A DNA stretch of 64,000 bases from Saccharopolyspora aridisoli. Lineage in GTDB: Bacteria > Actinomycetota > Actinomycetes > Mycobacteriales > Pseudonocardiaceae. Made by a program: the position numbers and the translations under genes. The DNA lies in assembly GCF_004348445.1 (NCBI RefSeq), contig NZ_SMKV01000018.1:62001-126000 (forward strand). Direction: 5' to 3'. Below, in pieces: positions 24,916-33,280 of the stretch; position 1 is the stretch's first letter; every line of letters begins with the position of its first letter. Under the pieces are notes generated by a model that worked only from the letters and a program-made list of their open reading frames with translations, had not been told where the DNA came from and did no database searches.

Positions 24916-26625
24916 ATGCAACCGACCGGAGGAACGAACGAGACGCAGGAGAATTGCGACGCCGTCGTCGTCGGCGCGGGGTTCTCCGGGCTGTACATGC
25001 TGCACCGGCTACGAGACACGTTGGGGCTCAAAACTCGGGTGTTCGACGTGGCCGACGACGTCGGCGGCACCTGGTACTGGAACCGGTACCCCGGAGCCCG
25101 ATGTGACTCCGAAAGTTACTTCTACTCCTTCTCGGACCGGTTGTCGGAAGAACTGCTCCAGGAGTGGACCTGGACCGAGCGCTTCGCCGCGCAACCCGAG
25201 ATCCTGAGCTACCTCCAGCACGTCGCAGAGCGCTTCGACCTGTACGAGGACATCCGGTTCCGCACCCAGGTCGTCGCGGCCGAGTATGACGAGGCAGCGG
25301 GCCGCTGGACGGTGCGAACCGGTGACGGAGGACGCGTCACGGCGACCTACCTGATCACCGCTGTCGGTTGCCTGTCGACGACCAACCTCCCCGACTTCCC
25401 CGGGCGGGACGCCTTCGGTGGACCCTGGTACCACACCGGGCTGTGGCCGCACGAGGGCGTGGACTTCACTGGCCAGACGGTCGCAGTCATCGGCACCGGG
25501 GCGACGGGCGTGCAGGCCATCCCGGAGATCGCCAAGCAGGCGGCGCACGTCTACGTTCTTCAGCGCACCCCGAACTACGACATCGCAGGCGGAAATCGGC
25601 CGATGACCGCCGACGACGGCCGTGCGATCAAGGACAACTACCGCGAGATCTGGCAGACGACGCGCGAGACCGGCTTCGGGTTCCCCTACCGGACCGCCGA
25701 ACGCACCGCCCTGTCGGTGTCCGACGAGGAGCGGCACCAGATCTACGCCGAGGCGTGGCAGCGCGGCGGTTTCCGGATCGGCACCACGTTCAACGATCTG
25801 CTGATGGACGAGGACGCCAATGAGACGGCAGCGGAATTCCTCCGGGCTCGGATCCGGGAGCAGGTGCACGACTCGGACGTGGCGGAACTGCTCAGCCCGC
25901 GCGACCACCCGTTCTTCACCAAGCGCCCGCCGTTGGAGAACGGCTACTACGAGACGTTCAACCGGGACAACGTGACGCTGGTCGACGTGCGTCGGGCACC
26001 GATCCAGGAGATCACCGCGACCGGAGTGCGCACCGCGGAGGCCGAGTACGAGGTGGACACCATCGTCTACGCTACTGGCTTCGACGCGATGACCGGAACC
26101 CTGTTCAAGCTGGGCATCCGCGGACGCCAGGGGATCGGGCTGCAGGAGAAGTGGGCGGACGGGCCCAGCAGCTACCTGGGCGTCACCGCGAACGGGTTCC
26201 CGAACCTGTTCATGATCACCGGACCGCAGAGCCCGTCGGTGCTCACGAACATGCCGGTCGCCATCGAGCAGCACGTGGATTGGATCACCGACTGCCTGCG
26301 CTACCTGCGCGACCGGGGCCTGGACACGATCGAGCCGCTTCCCGCGGCCGAACAGGACTGGGTCGACCACCACAACGAGGTCACCGAGACCACCCTGCTG
26401 CCCCGCGCCAACTCCTGGTGGGTCGGTGCCAACATTCCCGGCAAACCGCGCCGGCTCTACCCCTACGTGGGCGGGCTGGACATCTACCGGCAGATCTGCG
26501 AGCAGGTCGCCAACCGCGACTACGACGGCTTCGCGCTCGGTTCCTGCGGTGCGGCCACGAGCGGCGACTTCGCCGGTGTCGCCCGCGCGACCTTCGACGA
26601 GATCGTCGCGGCCGCCGCCACATGA
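24916..26625 (+). CDS. Baeyer-Villiger monooxygenase (cyclohexanone monooxygenase type)
   Basis: 569 residues. FAD motif VVVGAGFSGLYMLHRL, GGTWYWNRYPGARCD, the Baeyer-Villiger fingerprint at about 167-178 (FGGPWYHTGLWP), NADPH motif VAVIGTGATGVQAIPEIA and the IVYATGFD strand. It has no long N-terminal extension, so it sits in the CHMO branch. A very strong ribosome site AAGGAGGTGGGAGG fixes the ATG at 24916. Expected reaction: NADPH- and O2-dependent conversion of a ketone to an ester or lactone, which the esterase encoded 37 bases downstream could hydrolyse. Confidence 0.93.
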   Translation: MQPTGGTNETQENCDAVVVGAGFSGLYMLHRLRDTLGLKTRVFDVADDVGGTWYWNRYPGARCDSESYFYSFSDRLSEELLQEWTWTERFAAQPEILSYLQHVAERFDLYEDIRFRTQVVAAEYDEAAGRWTVRTGDGGRVTATYLITAVGCLSTTNLPDFPGRDAFGGPWYHTGLWPHEGVDFTGQTVAVIGTGATGVQAIPEIAKQAAHVYVLQRTPNYDIAGGNRPMTADDGRAIKDNYREIWQTTRETGFGFPYRTAERTALSVSDEERHQIYAEAWQRGGFRIGTTFNDLLMDEDANETAAEFLRARIREQVHDSDVAELLSPRDHPFFTKRPPLENGYYETFNRDNVTLVDVRRAPIQEITATGVRTAEAEYEVDTIVYATGFDAMTGTLFKLGIRGRQGIGLQEKWADGPSSYLGVTANGFPNLFMITGPQSPSVLTNMPVAIEQHVDWITDCLRYLRDRGLDTIEPLPAAEQDWVDHHNEVTETTLLPRANSWWVGANIPGKPRRLYPYVGGLDIYRQICEQVANRDYDGFALGSCGAATSGDFAGVARATFDEIVAAAAT

Positions 26626-26662
26626 GTCCAGACCCAGGCCCTTCGTCCCGATCGGAGTCGTC

Positions 26663-27598
26663 ATGCCGCTCCATCCCGAATCCCAGCAAGTGCTCGCGAT
26701 GCTCGCCGAGGCCGAACTGCCGCCCTTCGAGCACCTGACCGTGCCGCAGGCGCGCGCAGCCGGTGCCGGTTTCGCCGATCTGCAAGGGGAACCCGAGGAG
26801 ATCGACACCGAGGAGCGCACGATTCCCGGTCCCGCCGGGACCGTTCCGGTGCGGATCTACACCCCGGCTGGAGACGGGCCCAAGCCGGTGATCCTGTACT
26901 TCCACGGTGGGGGCTGGGTCATCGGCGACATCGAGGTCTGCGACAACCCGGTGCGCCGGATCGCCAACCGGACCGGGGCGATCGTTGTCTCTGTCGACTA
27001 CCGACTCGCACCCGAGCACGTCTATCCCGCCGCTTTCGACGACTGCTACGCAGCGACAGCGTGGGTCGCCGAGCACGCCGCCGAATTCGGCGGTGATCCG
27101 GCGCGAATCGCCACGTGCGGAGACAGCGCAGGTGGGAACCTCGCCGCGGCCGTGGCGATCGCCGCACGCGACCGCCAGTCGCCGCACCTGGTCGCACAAC
27201 TGCTCATCTACCCGGTCACCGATTTCGACTTCATGACCGACTCGTACGCGCAGAACGGCGAGGGGTACCTGCTCACCAAGGGCTCGATGCAGTGGTTCTG
27301 GGCCCATTACCTCGGCGCCCAGGACCTCGGGAAAGACCCCTACGCCTGCCCTGCCCGAGCGGACGACCTCGCGGGCCTGCCCGCGGCCTTCGTGGCGACG
27401 GCGGAGTTCGATCCGCTGCGCGATGAAGGTGAGGACTACGCAGAGGCCCTCCGCGAGGCGGGAGTTCGGGTCACCGCTCAGCGCTACGACGGGATGTTGC
27501 ACGGGTTCGCCTGGACCCTGGGAGCCACACCGAGCGGAGCCGTGATCATCGACGACCTCGCGGCCGCGTTCCGCGACGCCATCGAGCGGTCTCGGTAG
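26663..27598 (+). CDS. alpha/beta hydrolase, hormone-sensitive-lipase family esterase
   Basis: 311 residues. HSL-family oxyanion motif FHGGGW (from His 81), nucleophile elbow GDSAGG with Ser 155, Asp in AEFDPLRDEG and His in MLHGF form the complete triad. N-terminal cap helix residues 1-60. Position directly after a Baeyer-Villiger monooxygenase indicates that it cleaves the ester or lactone product. A 171-bp stretch of this gene (26990-27160, covering residues about 110-166 and the GDSAGG motif) recurs inverted at 31013-31183. Confidence 0.93.
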   Translation: MPLHPESQQVLAMLAEAELPPFEHLTVPQARAAGAGFADLQGEPEEIDTEERTIPGPAGTVPVRIYTPAGDGPKPVILYFHGGGWVIGDIEVCDNPVRRIANRTGAIVVSVDYRLAPEHVYPAAFDDCYAATAWVAEHAAEFGGDPARIATCGDSAGGNLAAAVAIAARDRQSPHLVAQLLIYPVTDFDFMTDSYAQNGEGYLLTKGSMQWFWAHYLGAQDLGKDPYACPARADDLAGLPAAFVATAEFDPLRDEGEDYAEALREAGVRVTAQRYDGMLHGFAWTLGATPSGAVIIDDLAAAFRDAIERSR

Positions 27599-27637
27599 GC
27601 GCTGCTCATCCAGCACGGACCCACGGGAAGGACTGCG

Positions 27638-27949
27638 ATGTACCGACTCACCGTGACCTACGACCACCCCGAGGATCCCGAGAGCTTTCTCCAGCACTAC
27701 CGCCACGTGCACGCGGTGCTGGCGAGCAAGATGCCCAAGCTCCAGTCCTACGACTGGGGGATGTGCGAGATGCCCGACGGCAGCATTCCGCCGCATTTCC
27801 TGATCGCGGTCCTGGACTGGGCGAGCAAGGAGGACGCGCTGGCCGCGCTGCAATCCCCGGAAGGCCAAGCGGGCACGGCCGACCTCGGCAACTTCACCAC
27901 ACCGGACCAGGTCAGCTTGTCTTTCGCGGAGCTCACCAAGCAGGTCTGA
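27638..27949 (+). CDS. EthD-family small protein
   Basis: 103 residues, a single ferredoxin-like EthD/dimeric barrel domain: YRLTVTYDHPEDPESFLQHY, RHVHAVLASKMPKLQSYDWG, then the C-terminal TADLGNFTTPDQVSLSFAEL. EthD accompanies the cytochrome P450 ethyl tert-butyl ether system and turns up beside oxygenase clusters; its biochemical job is not settled. Good ribosome site GGGAAGGA. Last gene of the AraC-controlled cluster, followed by a perfect hairpin. Confidence 0.88.
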   Translation: MYRLTVTYDHPEDPESFLQHYRHVHAVLASKMPKLQSYDWGMCEMPDGSIPPHFLIAVLDWASKEDALAALQSPEGQAGTADLGNFTTPDQVSLSFAELTKQV

Positions 27950-28052
27950 TCTCGAGTTTCAACTCTTCGCGCGTTGAGGGGACGATCGATCCGGGCCTCC
28001 GAGGTCGAGGAGGCGACCAGTCCCGGCGTGATTCGTTGGAGTCGAGCCGGTT

Positions 28053-28083
28053 GGTTGCGTTGCGGGAACTCCGCAACGCAACC
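28053..28083. terminator. perfect 13-bp hairpin abutting an IS scar
   Basis: GGTTGCGTTGCGG (28053-28065), GAACT loop, CCGCAACGCAACC (28071-28083). It lies 103 bases after the EthD stop and ends exactly where homology to the IS at 33.3-34.2 kb begins. It may terminate the monooxygenase operon or be a by-product of the IS truncation. Confidence 0.55.
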
Positions 28084-28084
28084 G

Positions 28085-28341
28085 CGGTCGGGACCTTGAC
28101 GCCGAACGACGGCGGCAGCCACCGCCACGCGCACCCGCTGGTGAGCACGTACACGATCGCCGTGAACATCATCCGAGGATCGGCCGGGGCCCGACCACCA
28201 CCCTGCGGGCGGTCCTTGACCTCGGGAATCAACGGCTCGACCAGCTCGCACAGCTTGTCAGGAACCAACCGGCGCGACAACGCATCAACCACAACGGACG
28301 ATCATCCCCGACAGCGGGCCAAGATTTACGAGACACGCTCG
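28085..28341 (-). mobile_element. truncated IS5-family element (5' part of transposase plus one terminal repeat)
   Basis: This stretch is nearly identical to 33898-34155 of the full element at 33.3-34.2 kb, in the same orientation. It encodes VDALSRRLVPDKLCELVEPL, DRPQGGGRAPADPRMMFTAI and PPSFGVKVPTA, then diverges. The terminal repeat ACGAGACACGC is retained at 28329-28339. Everything after residue about 70 of the transposase is missing. The following 170 bases up to 28515 hold no recognisable gene. Confidence 0.85.
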
Positions 28342-28515
28342 CAAGAAGACATGCACAGCCTGAACAAGCTCAACCGGCCAGCACACACCGACGGCGCGCC
28401 CCAGAAGCTCCTCCAACAGCTCCGTCGCTCGCTCCCGCTTCGTGCTACTCCCCAAGCATCCAAGCAGGGACACGAGGAGCGTTGCGACGCGATCAACCGC
28501 CCCGCGCCGCAAGCA

Positions 28516-28543
28516 GGACCGCCGGCACCGGGGCCGGCGGTCC
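28516..28543 (-). terminator. stem-loop downstream of the pectate lyase
   Basis: Perfect 11-bp arms GGACCGCCGGC (28516-28526) and GCCGGCGGTCC (28533-28543) with a 6-base loop, seven bases beyond the stop of the minus-strand lyase gene. No U-tract. Confidence 0.65.
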
Positions 28544-28550
28544 TCGTCGG

Positions 28551-29480
28551 CTACTGGACGCCAGCGCCACCTGTCACGATGGACTTCACATTCGCGGCGT
28601 TGTCAGGCGCGTAGGCGTACGGGATTTCCGCGACACTGCCACCGGTCTCCCCGTTACCCGAGTTGACCAGCTGGTTGTTCGATGCGACAAGGGATCCCGG
28701 GCCGGAGTCGCCCTCGCCGAGGTGGAACGGGTCCTCGACGTTCTCGAAGTGATTGCGTTCCACCAGCACTCCGGCGTTCATCGTGGACGCGACGCCGTAG
28801 CTGTTGATGTCGTTGTAGTAGTTGTTGAACACGTGCACCGGGTTACCGAACCGCACCCGAGGGTTGCGCTGGCTGGTGCCGTCGAACCAGTTGTGGTGGT
28901 AGGTGACCCGCAGCTTGCCTTTGTCCTGGTCCTCGTTGTCGTCGCTGTGGCCGAGCAACGTGTTCTTGTCCTGATCGTGGAAGTGGTTCCAGGACACGGT
29001 GACGGCGTCCGACGCGGCTTTGATGTCCAGCGCGCCGTCGGCGGCGTTGGACAGGTCGGTGTGGTCGATCCAGATGTTCGTCGACTCCTCGACGTTGATG
29101 TTGTCGTCGCCGGAGCCACTGATCGTCAGGCGCTGCACGATCACGTTGTTCGCTTGGCGGATGTTCAGGCCGCCACCGGCGAGTCCCCCGGTGGTGCCGA
29201 CGCCGACGATCGTCTTGTCCGAGCCGACCGGGACCATGCCGGACAACCCGATGGTGCCCTCGACCTGCACGGTCAGCGGCCCTTCTGCGGCGACAGCGTC
29301 GACGAACTCTCCGGTGGACGACACGGTCACCGTTCCACCGCCCACGCCACCGGTGGTGTCGGCGCCGAAGCCGATCGGAGTGTCGAGCGCGTCGACCGGG
29401 TTCGGCGCGGCTGTGGCGACGGTCGCCGCCCCGGCCGCGAGCACGCCGGTCATCAGCAGGCCGACGAGGGATTTGCGCAT
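28551..29480 (-). CDS. secreted pectate lyase (polysaccharide lyase family 1)
   Basis: 309 residues with a Sec signal peptide (MRKSLVGLLMTGVLAAG, cleavage probably after VATA-A near residue 25). The mature protein is a PL1 parallel beta-helix: NVIVQRLTISGSGDDNIN, the WIDHTDLS strand, DGALDIKAASDAVTVSWNHF with calcium-ligand aspartates, and VTYHHNWFDG / QRNPRVRFG carrying the catalytic arginine. It cleaves polygalacturonate by beta-elimination outside the cell. The start has GGAGAGG upstream. Single-gene unit ended by a hairpin, placed between two IS sequences. Confidence 0.93.
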   Translation of the reverse strand: MRKSLVGLLMTGVLAAGAATVATAAPNPVDALDTPIGFGADTTGGVGGGTVTVSSTGEFVDAVAAEGPLTVQVEGTIGLSGMVPVGSDKTIVGVGTTGGLAGGGLNIRQANNVIVQRLTISGSGDDNINVEESTNIWIDHTDLSNAADGALDIKAASDAVTVSWNHFHDQDKNTLLGHSDDNEDQDKGKLRVTYHHNWFDGTSQRNPRVRFGNPVHVFNNYYNDINSYGVASTMNAGVLVERNHFENVEDPFHLGEGDSGPGSLVASNNQLVNSGNGETGGSVAEIPYAYAPDNAANVKSIVTGGAGVQ

Positions 29481-29955
29481 GATCCTCTCCTCTTTTCCCT
29501 GTCAGGACACACGAAACCAGCCGATGGCGAAGCTCGGGTACGTCTGGCAAAGGCCGGACCGCAGCCGGCGGTCAGTGCGGGCATGGCCTTGGGCCTGTTC
29601 ACCGACGCACCCGATCCAGCGAGCAAGCCGGTGTCCCCACCTCCTCTTGACGACAGGTCGGGCGACTTCGAGCCATCGCTGCGCCAAATGTGATCGCTCA
29701 CATGCTCGTCGATCAGGTTGCTGATACCGATTCGGATGCGCCGTTAACGCCCTGACCTCGAGCAGATCACGACACCTGATCACCGCAGAACCGGCGCGGA
29801 GATTGTCTCGGTACCACTTCGACCAAGGCATCGTGTGAGCGTTAACAAACATAGCGGCATGGCGGAAGCCGCGGAATCATCCGTAGAGCCGATCCACTTC
29901 CCCCACATGCGCGCAGAGGCGACGTCCTCTCCCCAAGCGGGGCCCGGTATTCTTA
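29481..29955. other. 475-base region upstream of the pectate lyase, no gene seen
   Basis: Must contain the promoter of the minus-strand lyase. No convincing ORF, hairpin or operator was found by eye. It ends at the TTA target of the adjacent IS. Confidence 0.4.
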
Positions 29956-30841
29956 CAGCTCGTTTCAGAATGATCGGTGTGTCTGATGTCGGTGGTTGAT
30001 CATCTTTTGGCATGCTGCTGGGATGATCGAGGAGTTGGTGCCGGAGAGCTTGTGGGAGCGGGTGGAGCCGCTGCTGCCGCCGCGTCCGCCACGGCGGGAT
30101 CGGTATCCGGGGCGGTTGCCGACCGACGATCGGGCAGCTCTGGCCGGGATTGTGTTCGTGCTCAAGACCGGGATCACGTGGCGAGAACTTCCACGCGAGG
30201 TCGCCGGATGCTCCGGGGTGACCTGTTGGCGCCGGTTGCGGGACTGGACCGAGGCCGGGGTTTTCCAAGCGGTGCACGAGTTGCTTCTGGACCGGCTGCG
30301 GGCCCTGGACCGGCTCGACCTGGTTACCGGCGTGGTGGATGGTTCGCACGTACGGGCTCTCAAAGGGGGGCGGCGACGGGCCCCTCGCCCGTCGATCGGG
30401 CTCGCCCCGGTACGAAACACCATGTAATCACCGAAGGCGCTGGCATCCCGCTGTCGGTCACGGTCACCGGCGGCAATCGTCATGACAGTACCCAGCTGTT
30501 CCCGTTGGTCGACACCCTGCCCACGATCCGCGGCAAAAGCGGCCGACCCTGGCAACGACCCCGCTGGCTCTACGGCGACCGCGGCTACGACTACGACCAC
30601 CACCGCAAAGCCCTGCGAGATCGAGGAATCCTCCCGCGCATCACCCGCCGCAACACCGACCACGGCTCCGGACTCGGCACCGTCCGATGGGTCGTAAAGC
30701 GCACTTTCGCCTGTCTGCACCAGTTCAAACGACTCCGCACCCGCTACGAACGACGAGCCGACATCCATCTCGGACTCCTCCAACTCGGATGCGTCCCTGA
30801 ATTGCTACCGCCAACTACCAACATCATTCTGAGACGAGCTG
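29956..30841 (+). mobile_element. complete IS5-family (IS427-like) insertion sequence, 886 bp
   Basis: Bounded by near-perfect inverted repeats: CAGCTCGTTTCAGAATGAT at the left and its counterpart ATCATTCTGAGACGAGCTG at the right, differing at one base. A 3-bp direct repeat TTA flanks both ends (29953-29955 and 30842-30844), the target duplication. It encodes a two-frame transposase. Fresh ends and an intact target duplication suggest recent insertion. Confidence 0.93.
30023..30427 (+). CDS. IS5-family transposase, OrfA part
   Basis: Encodes MIEELVPESLWERVEPLLP, DRAALAGIVFVLKTGITWRELP (first landmark LAGIVFVLKTGITWRELP) and CSGVTCWRRLRDWTEAGVF, the DUF4096-type N-terminal domain, followed by the first DDE aspartate in VVDGSHVRALKGG. 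The frame then ends at 30427. At CTC-AAA-GGG-GGG-CGG (30359-30373) a -1 slip would carry ribosomes into the OrfB frame, as in the IS427 group. An upstream ATG at 29996 is also in frame. Confidence 0.85.
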   Translation: MIEELVPESLWERVEPLLPPRPPRRDRYPGRLPTDDRAALAGIVFVLKTGITWRELPREVAGCSGVTCWRRLRDWTEAGVFQAVHELLLDRLRALDRLDLVTGVVDGSHVRALKGGRRRAPRPSIGLAPVRNTM

Positions 30842-30888
30842 TTAGCTTGGGTTTTAAGGTTCGGATGGCCGGTGGGAACCCCGGTTGA
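30367..30888 (+). CDS. IS5-family transposase, OrfB part (by -1 frameshift)
   Basis: Begins by frameshift at the AAAGGGGGG slippery run and encodes TGPSPVDRARPGTKHHVIT, GGNRHDSTQLFPLVD, YGDRGYDYDHHRKALRDRGI with the second DDE aspartate, and FACLHQFKRLRTRYERRADI with the terminal DDE glutamate replaced by context VVKRT (family WVVERT), a possible weakening of the active site. The frame passes through the right end of the IS and stops only at 30888 in flanking DNA. Confidence 0.8.
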   Translation, partial: GAATGPSPVDRARPGTKHHVITEGAGIPLSVTVTGGNRHDSTQLFPLVDTLPTIRGKSGRPWQRPRWLYGDRGYDYDHHRKALRDRGILPRITRRNTDHGSGLGTVRWVVKRTFACLHQFKRLRTRYERRADIHLGLLQLGCVPELLPPTTNIILRRAVSLGFKVRMAGGNPG

Positions 30889-31012
30889 TCATAGATAAGC
30901 CACTTAGTTGATCAAGTTTCTTGCGACAGACGGAAGATCACACCAAGGGCTTCGATGATTAGTGTGCACGACACCGGTGCGGCCGGTGCGCTGGGGGACC
31001 TGTGCCGGTTCC

Positions 31013-31183
31013 GATCGCCACGGCCGCGGCGAGGTTCACGCCTGCGCTGTCTCCGCACGTGGCGATTCGCGCCGGATCACCGCCAATTTCGGCGGCGTGC
31101 TCGGCGACCCACGCTGTCGCTGCGTAGCAGTCGTCGAAAGCGGCGGGATAGACGTGCTCGGGTGCGAGTCGGTAGTCGACAGA
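31013..31183 (-). repeat. inverted 171-bp duplicate of the esterase active-site region
   Basis: Read on the minus strand, this stretch matches 26990-27160 of the HSL-family esterase base for base apart from a handful of differences and with no gaps. It encodes [17 protein letters not shown] and ATCGDSAG. No esterase sequence is recognisable on either side, so it is a free-standing gene scrap. The surrounding stretch 30842-31440 otherwise holds only the promoter region of the next gene; TTGATCA occurs twice near 30885 and 30909. Confidence 0.9.
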
Positions 31184-31440
31184 AGTGCAAACAGGTGATG
31201 TCGCAGCAGATGCGAACTTCGTCGACCCGAAGCCGCGCGCTCAACGCCGCACCAGAGCAGAGCAAAGCGAGCTCGCGACAGGTGAATCTGCGATCTCCCC
31301 CGTCGGAGATTCGGCAACGGTGCCCTTGTGGGCACTGAGTGAGGTGTGGGTCGTGCCCTCGCGGTCGTTCCTTCCGCCTGGTGCTGGCTGGCAGCGTCAG
31401 GCGCAGCCTCGTCTCTTTCGGTTGCCAGGAATGGAGACTC

Positions 31441-33249
31441 ATGCGCGCGCAGGACCAGGAACCGGCCAGCACGTGCCGATCCCAGCCACGGCAGGCGCCC
31501 ACGCGGGCCACCGGCCCGGCGCCGATACCGCCGCACCCGGCCGTGCCCCTGCCTCCGCAGGCAATTCTGCACCTGCAACGCACCATCGGTAACGCCTCCG
31601 TAGCCCGCCTCATCAGAACCGAGCGGCACCAACCGCATTCCCGTGCAGACGACCTCGGGCACGGCCAGCCCGTGCAACGCTCGACGGTGCCCGGGGTGCT
31701 GCGATCACCAGGCCGTCCCCTCGACACGCCGCTACGGGAGGAGATGGAGGCCCGCCTCGGCGCCGACTTCTCCGACGTCCGCCTCCACGACGACGCGGCA
31801 GCGAAAGCCTCCGCCGCCGAACTCGGCGCCCGCGCCTACACCAGCGGTAACCACGTCGTCATCGGCGACAGCGGCGCGGACCAGCACACCCTCGCCCACG
31901 AACTCACCCACGTCGTCCAACAGCGACAAGGCCCGGTCGCCGGGACCGAAACCGCAGACGGGCTACGGATCAGCGACCCCTCCGATCGCTTCGAGCGCGC
32001 GGCGGAGGCCAACGCGGCGCGGGCGCTGGCGACACCACCGCCGCAGTCCGGGCACACGGACCACCCGGAACGTCCCGGTGAGCACCGGGCGGACAACGTG
32101 GTCCAGCGGGCTCCGCGCGAGGGCCTCCGGCAGCTCGATCACCGGCCGGCCCCCGCCGCCCCGCAGGGCAAGATGCTGGACGAACTGCTCACGGAGCTGA
32201 AAATCCACGGTGATGCGTACGGCCGCTGGATCGATGACTACCACGACAGCTTCGACGAGATCAGGCGGGTGCTGCCGGGTTTCCAGGCCACGTCCGATGA
32301 AGAACGCACCGCTTACCTCGAACTGTCCACGGCATACACCATGGCAACCACTGGTGTGTCCGACCGGAAGAATTCCGTCCAGGCCATCATCGACTACCTT
32401 CTGGACGGTGGCACCGCAGCACCCGGACTCGGCGGTTTCGGCACCCTGCGCGTCAACGACGCAGAGCTGGAAGGCAGACCGAGCTTCGCCAGAGACCTGC
32501 AGAAGGCCCTGCCGCTGAGGCCGACGCAGCACCGGCGGCACATCACCGCCTGGCACAACATCCGCGGCCTTCTCAACCGCGCGTACGCCACGGAAGGTGA
32601 CGCCCTGATCACCTACCTGACCAGAAAACTCGGCGCCGGGGTGCACGAGGGGATGAGCAACGAGGCAGATGGTTTCCTCGCGCGGATGCCCCCCGCCCAG
32701 TTGGGGAACGAGAACCGCATTCCCCGTGACCACGCACAGGTGCTCATGAAAGCGGCGTACCTGATGAACAGTTCCGCCGAAAACCTGTGGGCGGGTGGCG
32801 GAGCGGAGAACTCTGAGATCAACACGGTGAGCATCGCCCTCCAGAACGGTTGCCGGGAGATCGTGTCGACGCCCACACCAGAGGTGCTGACCGCCTGGCG
32901 GAACCGGCTCAGCAACTCCACGGCATCGACCCCCAAGGCCCGGGACGCAGTGGACGCGGTAGTCAAAGCGATCGACAGGGCGTTGCAGCTCATGACGAAC
33001 GCTCCGGCGAACCGGAAGATCATCGCGGAACAGCTGAAGGACGATGTCACCAAGCACATGATCAGAAACCTGGAGGTCGACGAGCCCGATGCGGCGAATC
33101 AGCGCACGACGACAACTCAGGCAGTCGGCGTGGCGAACAAGACGTTCGACCTGCTGTTCCTGAGCACAACGGACCAGGTCACCCTCGCCGAGGCCACAGC
33201 CGCCATCGACTTCCTCTGGACCCCCCGCCGTCCACAGCACAGTGCTTGA
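31441..33249 (+). CDS. DUF4157 (eCIS-core metallopeptidase-like) protein with unrecognised C-terminal region
   Basis: 602 residues from ATG 31441, which follows GGAATGGAG. Residues 1-90: Pro-rich, with the usual LHLQRTIGNASVARLI segment. Residues about 91-165: DUF4157 domain, GRPLDTPLREEMEARLGADF, VRLHDDAAAKASAAELGARA, YTSGNHVVIG, and the zinc-binding HELTH at 153-157. Residues 215-602 match nothing I know; they are helical, with RRHITAWHNIRGLLNRAY and a late TTTTQAVGVANKTFDLLF. DUF4157 proteins are linked to extracellular contractile injection systems, as cargo or processing factors. No sheath, tube or baseplate gene is in this window. It lies between two IS elements. Confidence 0.85.
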   Translation: MRAQDQEPASTCRSQPRQAPTRATGPAPIPPHPAVPLPPQAILHLQRTIGNASVARLIRTERHQPHSRADDLGHGQPVQRSTVPGVLRSPGRPLDTPLREEMEARLGADFSDVRLHDDAAAKASAAELGARAYTSGNHVVIGDSGADQHTLAHELTHVVQQRQGPVAGTETADGLRISDPSDRFERAAEANAARALATPPPQSGHTDHPERPGEHRADNVVQRAPREGLRQLDHRPAPAAPQGKMLDELLTELKIHGDAYGRWIDDYHDSFDEIRRVLPGFQATSDEERTAYLELSTAYTMATTGVSDRKNSVQAIIDYLLDGGTAAPGLGGFGTLRVNDAELEGRPSFARDLQKALPLRPTQHRRHITAWHNIRGLLNRAYATEGDALITYLTRKLGAGVHEGMSNEADGFLARMPPAQLGNENRIPRDHAQVLMKAAYLMNSSAENLWAGGGAENSEINTVSIALQNGCREIVSTPTPEVLTAWRNRLSNSTASTPKARDAVDAVVKAIDRALQLMTNAPANRKIIAEQLKDDVTKHMIRNLEVDEPDAANQRTTTTQAVGVANKTFDLLFLSTTDQVTLAEATAAIDFLWTPRRPQHSA

Positions 33250-33280
33250 CCACTCCGAACAGCAAGAACTGGCGACAGTA

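Noticed and set aside
31441-33249. A complete contractile injection system (eCIS) locus around the DUF4157 gene
   Set aside because: No sheath, tube, baseplate or AAA+ ATPase gene is present; only the DUF4157 protein, flanked by IS elements.
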